Positions 37,278-46,797 of a stretch of 64,000 bases of DNA are shown piece after piece. The stretch is taken from the NCBI RefSeq assembly GCF_013032445.1, contig NZ_WQCA01000001.1:1-64000 (forward strand), given 5' to 3'. The notes under the pieces are model-generated. The model was given only the letters and a program-made list of their open reading frames with translations, did not search any database and had not been told where the DNA came from. The stretch comes from Ruegeria arenilitoris (GTDB taxonomy: Bacteria > Pseudomonadota > Alphaproteobacteria > Rhodobacterales > Rhodobacteraceae). A program made the translations under genes and the position numbers. The stretch's first letter is position 1; every line of letters starts with the position of its first letter.

Positions 37278-39740
37278 ATGGGTTTGGTTTTTCGCTGGCT
37301 GGTGCGCATTACAACGGGTCTGATCCTGCTGGCCATGGCCGCTGTTGGGTTGGTGTATTTCCTGGCCAGCCAATCCCTACCGGACTATGATCAAACGTTT
37401 GAAGTAAGCGGGTTAACGGCCCCTGTAGAGATCATTCGCGACACTGCCAATGTCCCTCATATTCTGGCCGAGAACGACCCGGATGTGTTCTTTGGTCTTG
37501 GCTATGCCCATGCACAGGATCGCCTGTGGCAGATGACCGTCATGCGCCGCACGGCCCAAGGCCGTTTGTCCGAAATATTCGGCACCCGCACTGTTCATAT
37601 CGACAAGCTGCTGCGCCGGTTGGACTTGTACGGGCTGGCTCACCGCTCGGTCGAAGTGCAGGATGATTACACCAAAGCCGCGCTGCGTGCCTATGCTGCC
37701 GGGGTGAATGCAAGGCTGGATGAGATCAACGAGGCCGCCTTGGGCCGTGGTGCGCCCGAGATGTTTCTGTTCAACGCACCCGTGTCCCCGTGGCAGCCCG
37801 GCGACAGTATCGCGGTGATCAAACTGATGGGTTTGCAGCTGTCTGGCCATCTGCAGGATGAAGTGCTGCGTGCGCGCACGTCCTTGATACTGAACAACCC
37901 CGAACGGCTGGCCGATATCCTGCCCGACGTGCCGGGTGCAGGTATCGCCGCCCTGCCCGAATATGCCGCGCTGTTTCCGAATGTGCCGCGCTACGCTCGC
38001 GGCACGCCGACGCCCGACAGCCCGCTGTCCCCCTTCCCCAAACGCGGATTGGCCGGAGCTTCGAACGCATGGACCGCCGCACCTTCCCGTTCAGCGAGCG
38101 GTGGCACATTGCTGGCCAACGATCCCCATCTAGGCTTCACGGCACCGGGCGTCTGGTATCTGGCTCGACTGGAACTGGCCAAGGGCGGAGTGATCGGCGC
38201 GACCATCCCCGGCATTCCCGCCATCATGACGGGGCGCAGCGACCGGTTGGGCTGGGGTCTGACGTCTTCGTATCTGGACGATCAGGACGTACATATCGAA
38301 CAGTTGAACCCTGAAAACCCAGAAGAATACCTGACGCCGGACGGTTACAAAACATTCCGCACTCGCCCTTCGATCATTGAGATCAAAGACCAGGCGCCGA
38401 TCACCCTGACCTTGCGCTGGACGGAAAACGGCCCGGTCCTGCCCGGCAGTCACTATGATCTTGAAACGATTACACCCCCCGGCCACGTCGCCTCCTTGTC
38501 GTGGACGGCACTCAGCCCGCGTGACACATCGATGACGGCGTCGATGGCGCTGATGAATGCGGACAGCGTCCGTCAGGGCATCGATGCGGCCGAGCTGTTC
38601 ATATCGCCCTCACAAAACCTGTCGCTGGTTGACAAGGACACAATCGGCCTCAAGCTCATCGGAGCGATGCCGAAACGCGACCTGCGCAACCAAAGCCGTG
38701 GCCGTATCCCGACGCCCGGCTGGCTGGCCGAAAACCTGTGGCAGGGCCGTCTGCCCTATGCAGACAACCCCGAATTCGTGGCTCCAGCGGGGGGTATTCT
38801 GGGCAACACCAACAACAAGATCATCAACCGTCCCTTCCCCGAGCATGTATCCTATGAATGGGGCGACACCCAGCGCGTGCACCGTTGGGAACGCCTGATG
38901 CAGTCGCGCGAGGTCCACACCCGCGACAGCTTTATCGAGGCGCAGCTGGACACCGTCAGTTTCACTGCCCGCTCACTGTTGCCGCTGATCGGTGCAGACC
39001 TGTGGTTCACCGGCGCCTCGGCCCCCGAGGGCACACCCGAACGCCAACGCCAGATCGCCCTGTCCCTGCTGGCCGAGTGGAATGGTGAGATGAACGAACA
39101 CCTCCCCGAACCGCTGATCTATGCTGCATGGTTGCGGGCGCTGCAGATCCGGCTGATCTCGGATGAATTGGGCCCGCTGGCTGCCGAATACAAGCATGTT
39201 GAGCCGTTGTTCATCGAACGGGTCTACCGCGATATCGACGGGGCATCGGTCTGGTGTGACGTCCGCCAAAGCGCCCCGACCGAGACCTGCACCGATATGG
39301 CGCGGTTGGCACTGGACGACGCAATCATCTGGATTTCCGAGAATTACGGTGGCGCACTGGAATCCCTGCGCTGGGGCGATGCGCATCAGGCCACCCACGA
39401 CCACCCGGTTTTGGGCTCGGTCCCGGTTCTGAGGTTCTTCGTCAATATCCGCCAATCCACCAGCGGTGGAGACAACACCCTTCTGCGCGGTCGCACCTCA
39501 GGCGAAGGCAAGCACCCGTTCCGCAACGTACACGGCGCGGGTTACCGCGGTGTCTATGACTTCGCTGATCCGGACAGTTCAGTCTTTATCACCGCCACCG
39601 GCCAGTCCGGCCATTTCCTGTCGCGCTATTATGACGATCAGGCGCAGCTGTGGCGGCGGGGAGAGTACATTCCGATGTCGCTGGACCTCGATCTGGCACG
39701 GGCTGCTGCTGTTGGTGTGACGAACTTGATCCCGCGCTGA
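37278..39740 (+). CDS. penicillin acylase family Ntn hydrolase
   Basis: Self-processing amide hydrolase of 820 aa, family S45. An N-terminal hydrophobic helix (about residues 9-32) anchors or exports it to the periplasm. The beta-chain nucleophile is Ser262 in GASNAW; cleavage before it would give a 24-kDa-scale alpha part and a 60-kDa-scale beta part. LANDPHLG and GNTNNKIINRPFPEH are typical beta-chain features. The residue before the nucleophile is Ala rather than the common Gly. Members hydrolyse beta-lactam side chains or N-acyl homoserine lactones, so a quorum-quenching role is possible but cannot be told from the sequence. Confidence 0.9.
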   Translation: MGLVFRWLVRITTGLILLAMAAVGLVYFLASQSLPDYDQTFEVSGLTAPVEIIRDTANVPHILAENDPDVFFGLGYAHAQDRLWQMTVMRRTAQGRLSEIFGTRTVHIDKLLRRLDLYGLAHRSVEVQDDYTKAALRAYAAGVNARLDEINEAALGRGAPEMFLFNAPVSPWQPGDSIAVIKLMGLQLSGHLQDEVLRARTSLILNNPERLADILPDVPGAGIAALPEYAALFPNVPRYARGTPTPDSPLSPFPKRGLAGASNAWTAAPSRSASGGTLLANDPHLGFTAPGVWYLARLELAKGGVIGATIPGIPAIMTGRSDRLGWGLTSSYLDDQDVHIEQLNPENPEEYLTPDGYKTFRTRPSIIEIKDQAPITLTLRWTENGPVLPGSHYDLETITPPGHVASLSWTALSPRDTSMTASMALMNADSVRQGIDAAELFISPSQNLSLVDKDTIGLKLIGAMPKRDLRNQSRGRIPTPGWLAENLWQGRLPYADNPEFVAPAGGILGNTNNKIINRPFPEHVSYEWGDTQRVHRWERLMQSREVHTRDSFIEAQLDTVSFTARSLLPLIGADLWFTGASAPEGTPERQRQIALSLLAEWNGEMNEHLPEPLIYAAWLRALQIRLISDELGPLAAEYKHVEPLFIERVYRDIDGASVWCDVRQSAPTETCTDMARLALDDAIIWISENYGGALESLRWGDAHQATHDHPVLGSVPVLRFFVNIRQSTSGGDNTLLRGRTSGEGKHPFRNVHGAGYRGVYDFADPDSSVFITATGQSGHFLSRYYDDQAQLWRRGEYIPMSLDLDLARAAAVGVTNLIPR

Positions 39741-39847
39741 TTTCGCCTGTTTCGGCAGGACCTTGCCCCTTTTTTTGGGTACCGTGGACGCGCACCCGTC
39801 TTTTCGCCTACGATCTGGGGACCAACAAGTTGGGACCGGGGGCACAA

Positions 39848-40243
39848 ATGGCAAGTATACGGGATAGGTTGAACAATCTCGCACGCGACTACGCAATCGC
39901 CTGGAGCTCGGGAGACCCGAACGCGGTGGCCGAATTCTTTGCGCGTGACGGGCAGATTTCGATCAACCGGAAGGAACCCATGGTCGGCCGCGAGGCTATT
40001 GCCGACGTGGCGCGGGGATTCTTTGCCGACTTTCCCGATCTGGAATTAAGATGCGATATGCTGCGATGGGCCGGAGCGCACGCAATTTTTGTCTGGACGC
40101 TGGAAGGCCATCACGCGGAAACCGGCAACCTTGTGGTCACCCGAGGCTGGGCCGAATGGGAGCTGACCCCGGACCACAAGATCCAGTCCTCATCCGAGTG
40201 GTTCGACACGGACGACCATCAAAGACAGATTGACGGAGCTTGA
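39848..40243 (+). CDS. SnoaL-like / NTF2-fold protein
   Basis: Protein of 131 aa with the cone-shaped NTF2 fold suggested by DYAIAWSSGDPNAVAEFFARDG near the N-terminus, and GREAIADVARGFFADFPDLEL, a layout typical of SnoaL-like polyketide-cyclase or ketosteroid-isomerase relatives. No substrate can be inferred. The ATG at 39848 is preferred: a GGGGG tract lies just upstream, and the longer frame overlaps the acylase gene. It converges on hflX with 3 bp between stops. Confidence 0.8.
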   Translation: MASIRDRLNNLARDYAIAWSSGDPNAVAEFFARDGQISINRKEPMVGREAIADVARGFFADFPDLELRCDMLRWAGAHAIFVWTLEGHHAETGNLVVTRGWAEWELTPDHKIQSSSEWFDTDDHQRQIDGA

Positions 40244-40246
40244 TCT

Positions 40247-41518
40247 TTAAAGCGCCGCGAACTGCGCCGCCTGCTTGTCTGTCCACAGAACGGTGATCTC
40301 AAATCCATCCTCGGTCTGCTTTTCGGACCGCACCACATCCTGCCGGAACAGCCATGCCCGCTTGTTCCCCTCGGCAAAATCCAAAGACAGTGTCTCTTGG
40401 TGGCGCGCGCCTTGCAGCTTGGCTGCAATCTCGGCGAGCAGAGGTTCGACCCCTTCGCCGGTCACCGCCGATATGGCGAAAATCGACGGGTCACGGTCCG
40501 CCCGCTTAAAGGCAGCCTCACGCTCATCGCCGTTCAGCAGGTCGATCTTGTTCCACACCTCAAGCCGGGGGCGTTCTTCGTCTACACCCAGTGAGGTCAA
40601 AATCGCCTCGACATCTCGCGCTTGTGCGTCGGTATCCTCGTGGCTGATGTCGCGCACATGGACCACGATATCGGCGCCCAGAACTTCTTCGAGCGTCGCC
40701 CGGAAGGCCGCAACCAGTTCGGTCGGCAGGTTTGAGATGAAACCCACGGTGTCCGACAGGATCACCTCGGGGCCGTCGGGCAATTCGACCCGGCGCATGG
40801 TTGGGTCTAACGTGGCGAACAGCATGTCCTTGGCCATTACCTCGGCCCCGGTCAGGCGGTTGAACAGCGTGGATTTTCCAGCGTTGGTATAGCCGACCAA
40901 AGCAACAATCGGATATGGTACCTTAGCACGTGCGGCGCGGTGCAGCGTTCGGGTCTTTACCACTTTCTGCAGTTGCCGCCGCAGACGGACAAGTTGTTCG
41001 TCAATGGCACGGCGGTCGGCCTCAATCTGGGTTTCACCGGGACCACCGACAAACCCCAATCCACCCCGTTGCCGTTCAAGGTGGGTCCAGGCCCGCACCA
41101 GACGGGTACGCTGATAGCTGAGCGCCGCCATTTCGACCTGCAGCACGCCTTCGCGGGTGCGGGCGCGATCGCTGAAAATCTCCAAAATCAGGCCGGTGCG
41201 GTCGAGGATTTTAACCTTCCACGCCTTCTCAAGGTTGCGCTGCTGGACAGGCGACACAGCCCCATCGATCAGAACCAGTTCGATTTCGCTGTCGTGCAGC
41301 CGTTCGGCCAGTTCTTCGATCTTGCCGCTGCCGAACAACAGCCCGGGCTGGGCACGTTGTAGACGCACAATTTCGGACCCGATCACATCCAGATCGGGCA
41401 AAGCGGCAGCCAGTGCCACCGCCTCTTCCAGCGCTGGTTCGGGAACACGGCGCTGTTCATCAGATTTGATTTCCGGATGCAGCACCCAGGCCCGGGTGCG
41501 CGTCCTGTCATGTTCCAT
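40247..41518 (-). CDS. hflX: GTPase HflX
   Basis: Ribosome-associated GTPase that splits stalled or stressed ribosomes. About 423 aa. The N-terminal HflX domain ends with GGLGFVGGPGETQIEADRR. The GTPase domain has G1 GYTNAGKST, G3 DTVGF and G4 NKID. The ATG at 41518 sits in a TGATG junction with the hfq stop; a TTG at 41521 is also possible. The hfq-hflX order is conserved in many proteobacteria. Confidence 0.95.
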   Translation of the reverse strand: MEHDRTRTRAWVLHPEIKSDEQRRVPEPALEEAVALAAALPDLDVIGSEIVRLQRAQPGLLFGSGKIEELAERLHDSEIELVLIDGAVSPVQQRNLEKAWKVKILDRTGLILEIFSDRARTREGVLQVEMAALSYQRTRLVRAWTHLERQRGGLGFVGGPGETQIEADRRAIDEQLVRLRRQLQKVVKTRTLHRAARAKVPYPIVALVGYTNAGKSTLFNRLTGAEVMAKDMLFATLDPTMRRVELPDGPEVILSDTVGFISNLPTELVAAFRATLEEVLGADIVVHVRDISHEDTDAQARDVEAILTSLGVDEERPRLEVWNKIDLLNGDEREAAFKRADRDPSIFAISAVTGEGVEPLLAEIAAKLQGARHQETLSLDFAEGNKRAWLFRQDVVRSEKQTEDGFEITVLWTDKQAAQFAAL

Positions 41519-41757
41519 CAAGAGGCGTCTTCGCCCTCATACAGGCTGATCGGCTGCGACGGCATGATCGTCGAAATCGCATGTTTGTAGACCAGCTGCG
41601 ACTGTCCGTCGCGGCGCAACAATACGCAGAAATTGTCGAACCAGGTGATTACACCCTGCAATTTCACGCCGTTGATCAGGAATATTGTGACCGGGACCTT
41701 TGCTTTCCGTACATTGTTCAGGAACGCGTCCTGCAGATTCTGTCTGTCCGAAGCCAT
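41518..41757 (-). CDS. hfq: RNA chaperone Hfq
   Basis: Hexameric Sm-like protein that binds U-rich tails of small RNAs and pairs them with messengers. The 79-aa length is typical for alphaproteobacteria. The Sm1 motif ([21 protein letters not shown]) and Sm2 motif ([10 protein letters not shown]) are intact, including the KHAIS variant of the usual YKHA. It probably has its own promoter since a terminator-like hairpin separates it from trkH. It would be the partner of the candidate small RNAs described in this window. Confidence 0.97.
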   Translation of the reverse strand: MASDRQNLQDAFLNNVRKAKVPVTIFLINGVKLQGVITWFDNFCVLLRRDGQSQLVYKHAISTIMPSQPISLYEGEDAS

Positions 41758-41851
41758 ATTTATTTATCTCGCCATTGTTCTTGCTACGCGCTGCGGACCA
41801 ACGCGCTCCCTCTGGCTGAGTATGGAGTGGAGTTAACCGAGTTTCCAGATC

Positions 41852-41874
41852 AAAAATCAGTCTTTGCAAGACTG
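41852..41874 (-). terminator. predicted terminator after trkA-trkH
   Basis: On the minus strand, CAGTCTT pairs with AAGACTG around a 3-nt loop, followed by ATTTTTG. The stem is 7 bp and moderately weak. It lies directly after the trkH stop, which suggests that hfq-hflX is a separate unit. Confidence 0.5.
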
Positions 41875-41881
41875 TTGAATC

Positions 41882-43420
41882 TTAGTCTCGCCAGAGGCTT
41901 GGCGTAATCAACGCGATGATCGCCAATGTTTCCAAACGCCCAATTACCATCGCCGCGCACATGGTCAGCTTGGCCCCGACGGACAGGTCAACGATCCGGA
42001 TCGGGATATCCGTAGCCAGTTCGATGAGCGGACCCGTCGTACTAAGTGACGCCACGGTAAGTACCATCGCCTGTTCGAACCCTGCCCCCATCATTGCAAG
42101 CAGCAGATTGAACAACGCCGCCGTCAGTGCGAACATCATCAGGAAAATCCACGCGATAAAGGCACCGTCGCTTTGAATGCGTCGGTTGCCACCGCCGACG
42201 CCACTGACAGACGAAGGATAGATCAGGCGGTCAATCTCGCGTGCACCGTTCAGGTACAGAGCAAACACGCGCAACAGTTTGACACCACCCGCAGTGGTCG
42301 CGACACCGCCACCAATCAGGGCCATCCCCATCAGGATCAGCCCTGGAGTTCCCAACCCCGAAAGTTGCTGTGCATCGTTCCAATTGGAGCTTTCGAACCC
42401 TGCAGTGGTTAGAAAAGACAGCGCAGTAAACGTCATCCCCCAAAACACGTGCATGGCTTCAACCGGATGCAGCGTACCACCGATTTCGTTGACTCCAGCC
42501 CAAACGCGGAAGAACAACAGCGTTGCAACAGCAATCACGATCGACAGGCCGATACGAAACTCGGGGTCCTTGTCCAGCCGCGAATACCCTGTCGTGGCAG
42601 TGTCGGTGGAAAAGGTCAGCCGCGACAAGGCAAAGAACAGAAACAGAAATAGAATCGCTTCACCGGTGATACCGGCCTGCGCCCCTTCAAGCCCCCCTAC
42701 GGGCGAAATACCGGACGTGGCCATCGTGGACATGGCATGGCAGATGGCGGTCAATCCTTGCTCTCCCGCGATCAGCAGCAATAACCAGATCACCCCCGTC
42801 AGGCCTGCATAAACCGGTGTCAGCGTCAATGTCACCCGGATCAAACGCCCGCGCGGGTCGACCTTTTCGCTTTGCGCCACGCCCGAGACAGGGCGACCGG
42901 GCTGCCCCCGCGCTGTCACTTCGAACCCTCCAAGCGCCAGTGGTGCAAGGATTGCTGCTGCAGAAATCCACATCAGCAAACCGCCCATCCAACCCACCAG
43001 CGCGCGCCACAAATGCAGAGGTGCCGTCAGACGGTCAGGATCAGGGAAAATGTCGGCACCTGTAGTCGTAAGTGCGCTGACCATATCGAAGTAGGCATTC
43101 AGAAAAGTCGTGTTTCCCAATGCGTCATGCAGAGGGATGGCGAGGAACAGCGGAAGGACGGTAAAGCACCCCAATAACACCGCCAGTTGCCCCAGTGTCC
43201 CGCGGCGCGGCACTCGGCTCGATGACGCCATCGCAATTGTCGCCACCACGAACAAACCCAGCAACCCTGAATAGAAGAACGACCGCGAAGTGTCGTGGTC
43301 ATCCAGTGCCAGTGCGTAGATAGCGGGGATCCACATGGCTACCGAGACGACGCCCCAGATCAGTAGAAACAACGGCAAGCGCCGCACCAGACCGATCCGT
43401 TGTGTTCGCGCGCGCATCAT
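41882..43420 (-). CDS. trkH: Trk potassium uptake protein TrkH
   Basis: Membrane subunit of the Trk K+ uptake system, 512 aa, with about ten to twelve transmembrane helices. Four pore-loop regions with selectivity Gly residues are visible, for example TTTGADIFPD, MATSGISPVGG, TTAGFESSNW and STTGPLIELA. It follows trkA with a 1-nt overlap (TGATG), so the gating subunit and channel are made from one messenger. Confidence 0.93.
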   Translation of the reverse strand: MMRARTQRIGLVRRLPLFLLIWGVVSVAMWIPAIYALALDDHDTSRSFFYSGLLGLFVVATIAMASSSRVPRRGTLGQLAVLLGCFTVLPLFLAIPLHDALGNTTFLNAYFDMVSALTTTGADIFPDPDRLTAPLHLWRALVGWMGGLLMWISAAAILAPLALGGFEVTARGQPGRPVSGVAQSEKVDPRGRLIRVTLTLTPVYAGLTGVIWLLLLIAGEQGLTAICHAMSTMATSGISPVGGLEGAQAGITGEAILFLFLFFALSRLTFSTDTATTGYSRLDKDPEFRIGLSIVIAVATLLFFRVWAGVNEIGGTLHPVEAMHVFWGMTFTALSFLTTAGFESSNWNDAQQLSGLGTPGLILMGMALIGGGVATTAGGVKLLRVFALYLNGAREIDRLIYPSSVSGVGGGNRRIQSDGAFIAWIFLMMFALTAALFNLLLAMMGAGFEQAMVLTVASLSTTGPLIELATDIPIRIVDLSVGAKLTMCAAMVIGRLETLAIIALITPSLWRD

Positions 43421-44796
43421 CAGAAGAAATCGATCGAAACCTGCATCAGCCGTTCAACCTCAGGGACGTCCTTGGTCATGGCAAAGATTGCCACCACATC
43501 TTTCTCCTCGATCCTCAGGCTGCCCGTGGGACGCAGCAGCTCATCGCCCTTGCGAACCGCGCCCACCAAAACGCCTTCGGGGAAATCAATGTCACGCAAT
43601 TTCTGCCCGGCCATAGGAGAGGTCGAGAGAACCTCGGCCTCAATCACTTCAGCCTCGGCATCTCCGATTGAGTATACCTGCCGTACCCGTCCGTGGCGAA
43701 TGTGTCGCAGGATCGAGCTAACCGTGGTGGCACGCGGGTTAATATAGGCGTCGATCCCAAGCGGCCCCATCAAAGCGACCATACTTGGGTCATTGATCAA
43801 CGCAATCGCCAGCGCGCAGCCTTCGGCCTTGGCACGTACAGCAGCCAGCATGTTGGCGCGGTCGTCATCGGTGACCGCCAGCATCGCGTCGGCACGTTCG
43901 ATCCCGGCCTCGCGCAACAAGGCCGCATCCAGACCGTCCCCGTTCAGGACGATGGTGCGTTCCAGCGCTTCGGCGGCCAGTTCAGCGCAATGGCGATCCC
44001 GCTCAATGATCTTGGCACGCACCCGGCTTTCACGTTCTTCCAGCGTCCGCGCGACCTCAAGCCCGACGTTTCCGCCGCCCACGATCACCACGCGGTCCTG
44101 TTTCTTTTGCGTCTTGCCAAAGACCTCCATCGTGCGGTCCACGTCTTTGACATTGGTAAAGACATAGCATTCATCGCCGACAAACAGCTGATCCTCGGAT
44201 TCCGGAGCAAACAGGCTGCCGTCGCGTCGAACCCCTACAACAATTGAGCTGAGCGTCGAAAACAGATCCGTCAGCTGGCGCAGCGGCGTGTTTATGATGG
44301 GGCAGTCTTCGTCAATGCGGATGCCCAGCAGTTGTGCCTTACCATCCATGAACATCTCGGTGTCGAAGGCCGACGGCGCCGACAGTCGGCGCATGGCAGC
44401 AGCGGCCACCTCGCGTTCTGGGCTGATCACCACGTCGATGGGCAAGTGATCGCGGCGGTACAGGTCCGAGTGGATCGCTTGAAGGTAAGACTTGGATCGC
44501 AGGCGCGCGATCTTGCGCTGGATCGAGAAAACCGAATGCGCCATCTGACAGGTGACCATGTTCACCTCGTCCGAATGGGTCGCGGCGATGATCATATCGG
44601 CATCCCGAGCCCCTGCCCGGTCCAGCACATCCGGGTAGCTGGCAAACCCGGCGATCCCCTGCACATCCAGCGTCTCGGTTGCGCGACGCACCAGATCGGG
44701 GTTGTTGTCCACCACCGTTACGTCGTTGAGTTCGCCCGACAGGTGCCGTGCAATCTGCCAGCCAACCTGACCGGCACCGCATATTATGACCTTCAT
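43420..44796 (-). CDS. trkA: Trk system NAD-binding regulatory subunit TrkA
   Basis: Peripheral membrane protein of 458 aa that gates TrkH. Two RCK modules are present, each with a Rossmann domain (first MKVIICGAGQVGWQIAR, second VVIVGGGNVGLEVARTL) and a TrkA-C domain. It is upstream of trkH with a 1-nt overlap. In alphaproteobacteria this pair commonly follows ntrX; here a short lipoprotein gene on the opposite strand separates them. Confidence 0.95.
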   Translation of the reverse strand: MKVIICGAGQVGWQIARHLSGELNDVTVVDNNPDLVRRATETLDVQGIAGFASYPDVLDRAGARDADMIIAATHSDEVNMVTCQMAHSVFSIQRKIARLRSKSYLQAIHSDLYRRDHLPIDVVISPEREVAAAAMRRLSAPSAFDTEMFMDGKAQLLGIRIDEDCPIINTPLRQLTDLFSTLSSIVVGVRRDGSLFAPESEDQLFVGDECYVFTNVKDVDRTMEVFGKTQKKQDRVVIVGGGNVGLEVARTLEERESRVRAKIIERDRHCAELAAEALERTIVLNGDGLDAALLREAGIERADAMLAVTDDDRANMLAAVRAKAEGCALAIALINDPSMVALMGPLGIDAYINPRATTVSSILRHIRHGRVRQVYSIGDAEAEVIEAEVLSTSPMAGQKLRDIDFPEGVLVGAVRKGDELLRPTGSLRIEEKDVVAIFAMTKDVPEVERLMQVSIDFF

Positions 44797-44892
44797 GTTT
44801 CTGGCCCTTCTGCCTGAAATCTTTGAATGACAGATGCCCCGATAGCGGTCAATTAAATTGTCATACCCGTAAAGCTACGGCAAGATAAGCCC

Positions 44893-45375
44893 ATGAAAAC
44901 AGTGCTTCGTTTGCTTATTCCGATGGTCGCCCTGTCCGCATGCAGCGGCCCGCTTTCGCTGTATTACCGCGAGGGTGAAAGCGTATCGCGTGCACAATCA
45001 GAGACCACGCAATGTCAGGTTCTGGCGCTTAAAGAGGTTCCGGTCGCCAATCAGGTGCGACAAAGCCCACCCACTTACTGGCCCGGTCGCACTTATTGCG
45101 ATGGCCGTGGACGGTGTTACCGTTCTGGCGGCTGGTGGCAACCGGGGCGGGTGTATACCGTTGATGTCAATCAAGGGCTGCGCGAACAAGTCGAGGCTCA
45201 GTGCATGGCTAAAAAGGGTTTTCGCCCGGTCAGCCTTCCGCCCTGCAAGCAAAACGTAAGTTCGCGGGTCGCCGCAGTGCCGACAACAAAACTGCCGCCG
45301 CTGAGCACCGAGTCCTGTTACGTGAAATTCGACAACGGGTCGTTCCAGATCATCACACCCGGCCAGGCCGGGTAA
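44893..45375 (+). CDS. small lipoprotein of unknown function
   Basis: Protein of 160 aa with a lipoprotein signal (MKTVLRLLIPMVALSAC, lipobox LSAC, Cys17). The mature part is rich in Cys, Tyr and Gly (YWPGRTYCDGRGRCYRSGGWW near residues 56-76) with eight or so cysteines that probably pair in the periplasm. It lies on the opposite strand between trkA and ntrX, and its stop is 12 nt from the ntrX stop. An inverted repeat (45380-45399) spans the junction. No domain is recognised. Confidence 0.7.
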   Translation: MKTVLRLLIPMVALSACSGPLSLYYREGESVSRAQSETTQCQVLALKEVPVANQVRQSPPTYWPGRTYCDGRGRCYRSGGWWQPGRVYTVDVNQGLREQVEAQCMAKKGFRPVSLPPCKQNVSSRVAAVPTTKLPPLSTESCYVKFDNGSFQIITPGQAG

Positions 45376-45387
45376 CGACCCGGCGGA

Positions 45388-46797
45388 TTATTCCGCCGGT
45401 TCCGGTTCGTCCAGTTGCGCCACCCGTGCGCCGGATTTGTTCGAGGTTACAACTCCCAGCGACTTGAGCTTGCGATGCAGCGCGCTGCGCTCCATTCCCA
45501 CAAAGCTGGCGGTGCGGCTGATATTGCCGCCAAAACGGTTGATCTGGGTCAGCAGATACTCACGCTCGAACGCCTCGCGTGCTTCGCGCAGTGGCAAGGT
45601 CGCAAGGGCGCCCGACAGTACCACACGGCCCGAATCGTCGGTCTTTTCCTCCTCAGTCGGCAGTTCCCTGGCCTCAATCGGCCCGGTCCCATCACCCAGA
45701 ATCAGCACCCGCTCAATGAGGTTCTTGAGTTGACGCACGTTGCCCGGCCAAGTCATGGTCTGCAGCAACGCCACCGCCTCTTCCGAGATTTCACGTAGGG
45801 TCAGACCCTGAGATTCGTTGCACATTTCTATGAAATGCTGAGCCAGAACTGGGATATCCTCGCGCCGTTCCTCCAGCGACGGAACCGCGATCGGTACAAC
45901 GTTCAGCCGGTGATACAGCTCCTCACGGAACCGGTCGGCAGCGATTTCCTCTTCCAGATCGCGATTGGTCGAAGAGATCACTCGCAGATCAACCCGCACC
46001 TTGTCCGATCCACCAACGCGCTGGAATTGCTGATCTACCAGTACACGCAGGATTTTGGATTGCGTACCAAGAGGCATATCTGCGACCTCATCGAAGTAGA
46101 CGACGCCGCCGTGGGCCTCTTCCAGCAAACCGGACTCGACGCCCCGCTCCGAGGATTCCCGACCAAACAGCACTTCTTCGACACGTTCCGGTTCGATCCC
46201 GGCACAGTTCACGGTCACGAAGGGCGCGTTGGCGCGGTTGGAATGGGCATGGATGTAACGTGCGGCGATTTCCTTGCCTGATCCCGCCGGTCCGCTCAGC
46301 ATCACGCGGCCGTTCGATTTGGTGACCTTGTCCAACTGGCTCTGCATCGCCCGGAAGGAAGCAGATTTGCCGATCATGTCGGAACTGGTGACCTCCTTGC
46401 GTTTCAGCGAGGCATTCTCGCGGCGCAGGCGAGAGGTCTCCATCGCACGGCGGATCACCACCATCAGTTGGTCGATATTGAAGGGCTTCTCGATAAAGTC
46501 GTAAGCGCCCTGCTTGATTGCAGCCACCGCGATTTCAATATTGCCGTGACCGGAAATAATCACCACCGGCACGTCTGGGTTGTCGCGCTTCACTGCCTTC
46601 AGGATATCGATCCCGTCCATGCGGCTGTCCTTCAGCCAGATGTCCAGAATCAACAGCCCTGGCGGCTCGGAATTGATTTCGGCCATGCACTCATCCGAGT
46701 TGCCGGCCCGCCGGGTTGAATAGCCTTCGTCCTCCAGAATGTCGGACACCAGCTCGCGAATATCGCGTTCGTCATCTACGATCAGAATGTCGCTCAT
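45388..46797 (-). CDS. ntrX: NtrX response regulator
   Basis: Response regulator of the NtrY-NtrX system, 469 aa, linked to nitrogen and redox control. The receiver domain (residues 1-120) has the acceptor Asp in LLILDIWLK. The AAA+ domain has Walker A GPAGSGKE and Walker B FDEVAD. The GAFTGA sigma-54 contact loop is replaced by ESSERGVESGLLEEAHGG. A Fis-type HTH closes the protein. Its start overlaps the ntrY stop by 4 nt. Because the loop is missing, direct sigma-54 activation is unlikely. Confidence 0.95.
   Translation of the reverse strand: MSDILIVDDERDIRELVSDILEDEGYSTRRAGNSDECMAEINSEPPGLLILDIWLKDSRMDGIDILKAVKRDNPDVPVVIISGHGNIEIAVAAIKQGAYDFIEKPFNIDQLMVVIRRAMETSRLRRENASLKRKEVTSSDMIGKSASFRAMQSQLDKVTKSNGRVMLSGPAGSGKEIAARYIHAHSNRANAPFVTVNCAGIEPERVEEVLFGRESSERGVESGLLEEAHGGVVYFDEVADMPLGTQSKILRVLVDQQFQRVGGSDKVRVDLRVISSTNRDLEEEIAADRFREELYHRLNVVPIAVPSLEERREDIPVLAQHFIEMCNESQGLTLREISEEAVALLQTMTWPGNVRQLKNLIERVLILGDGTGPIEARELPTEEEKTDDSGRVVLSGALATLPLREAREAFEREYLLTQINRFGGNISRTASFVGMERSALHRKLKSLGVVTSNKSGARVAQLDEPEPAE

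Noticed and set aside
45380..45399. Inverted repeat across the lipoprotein and ntrX stop codons
   Set aside because: A 7-bp stem (CCGGCGG with CCGCCGG) without a U tract in a very GC-rich coding end; it could be by chance, so not called a terminator.
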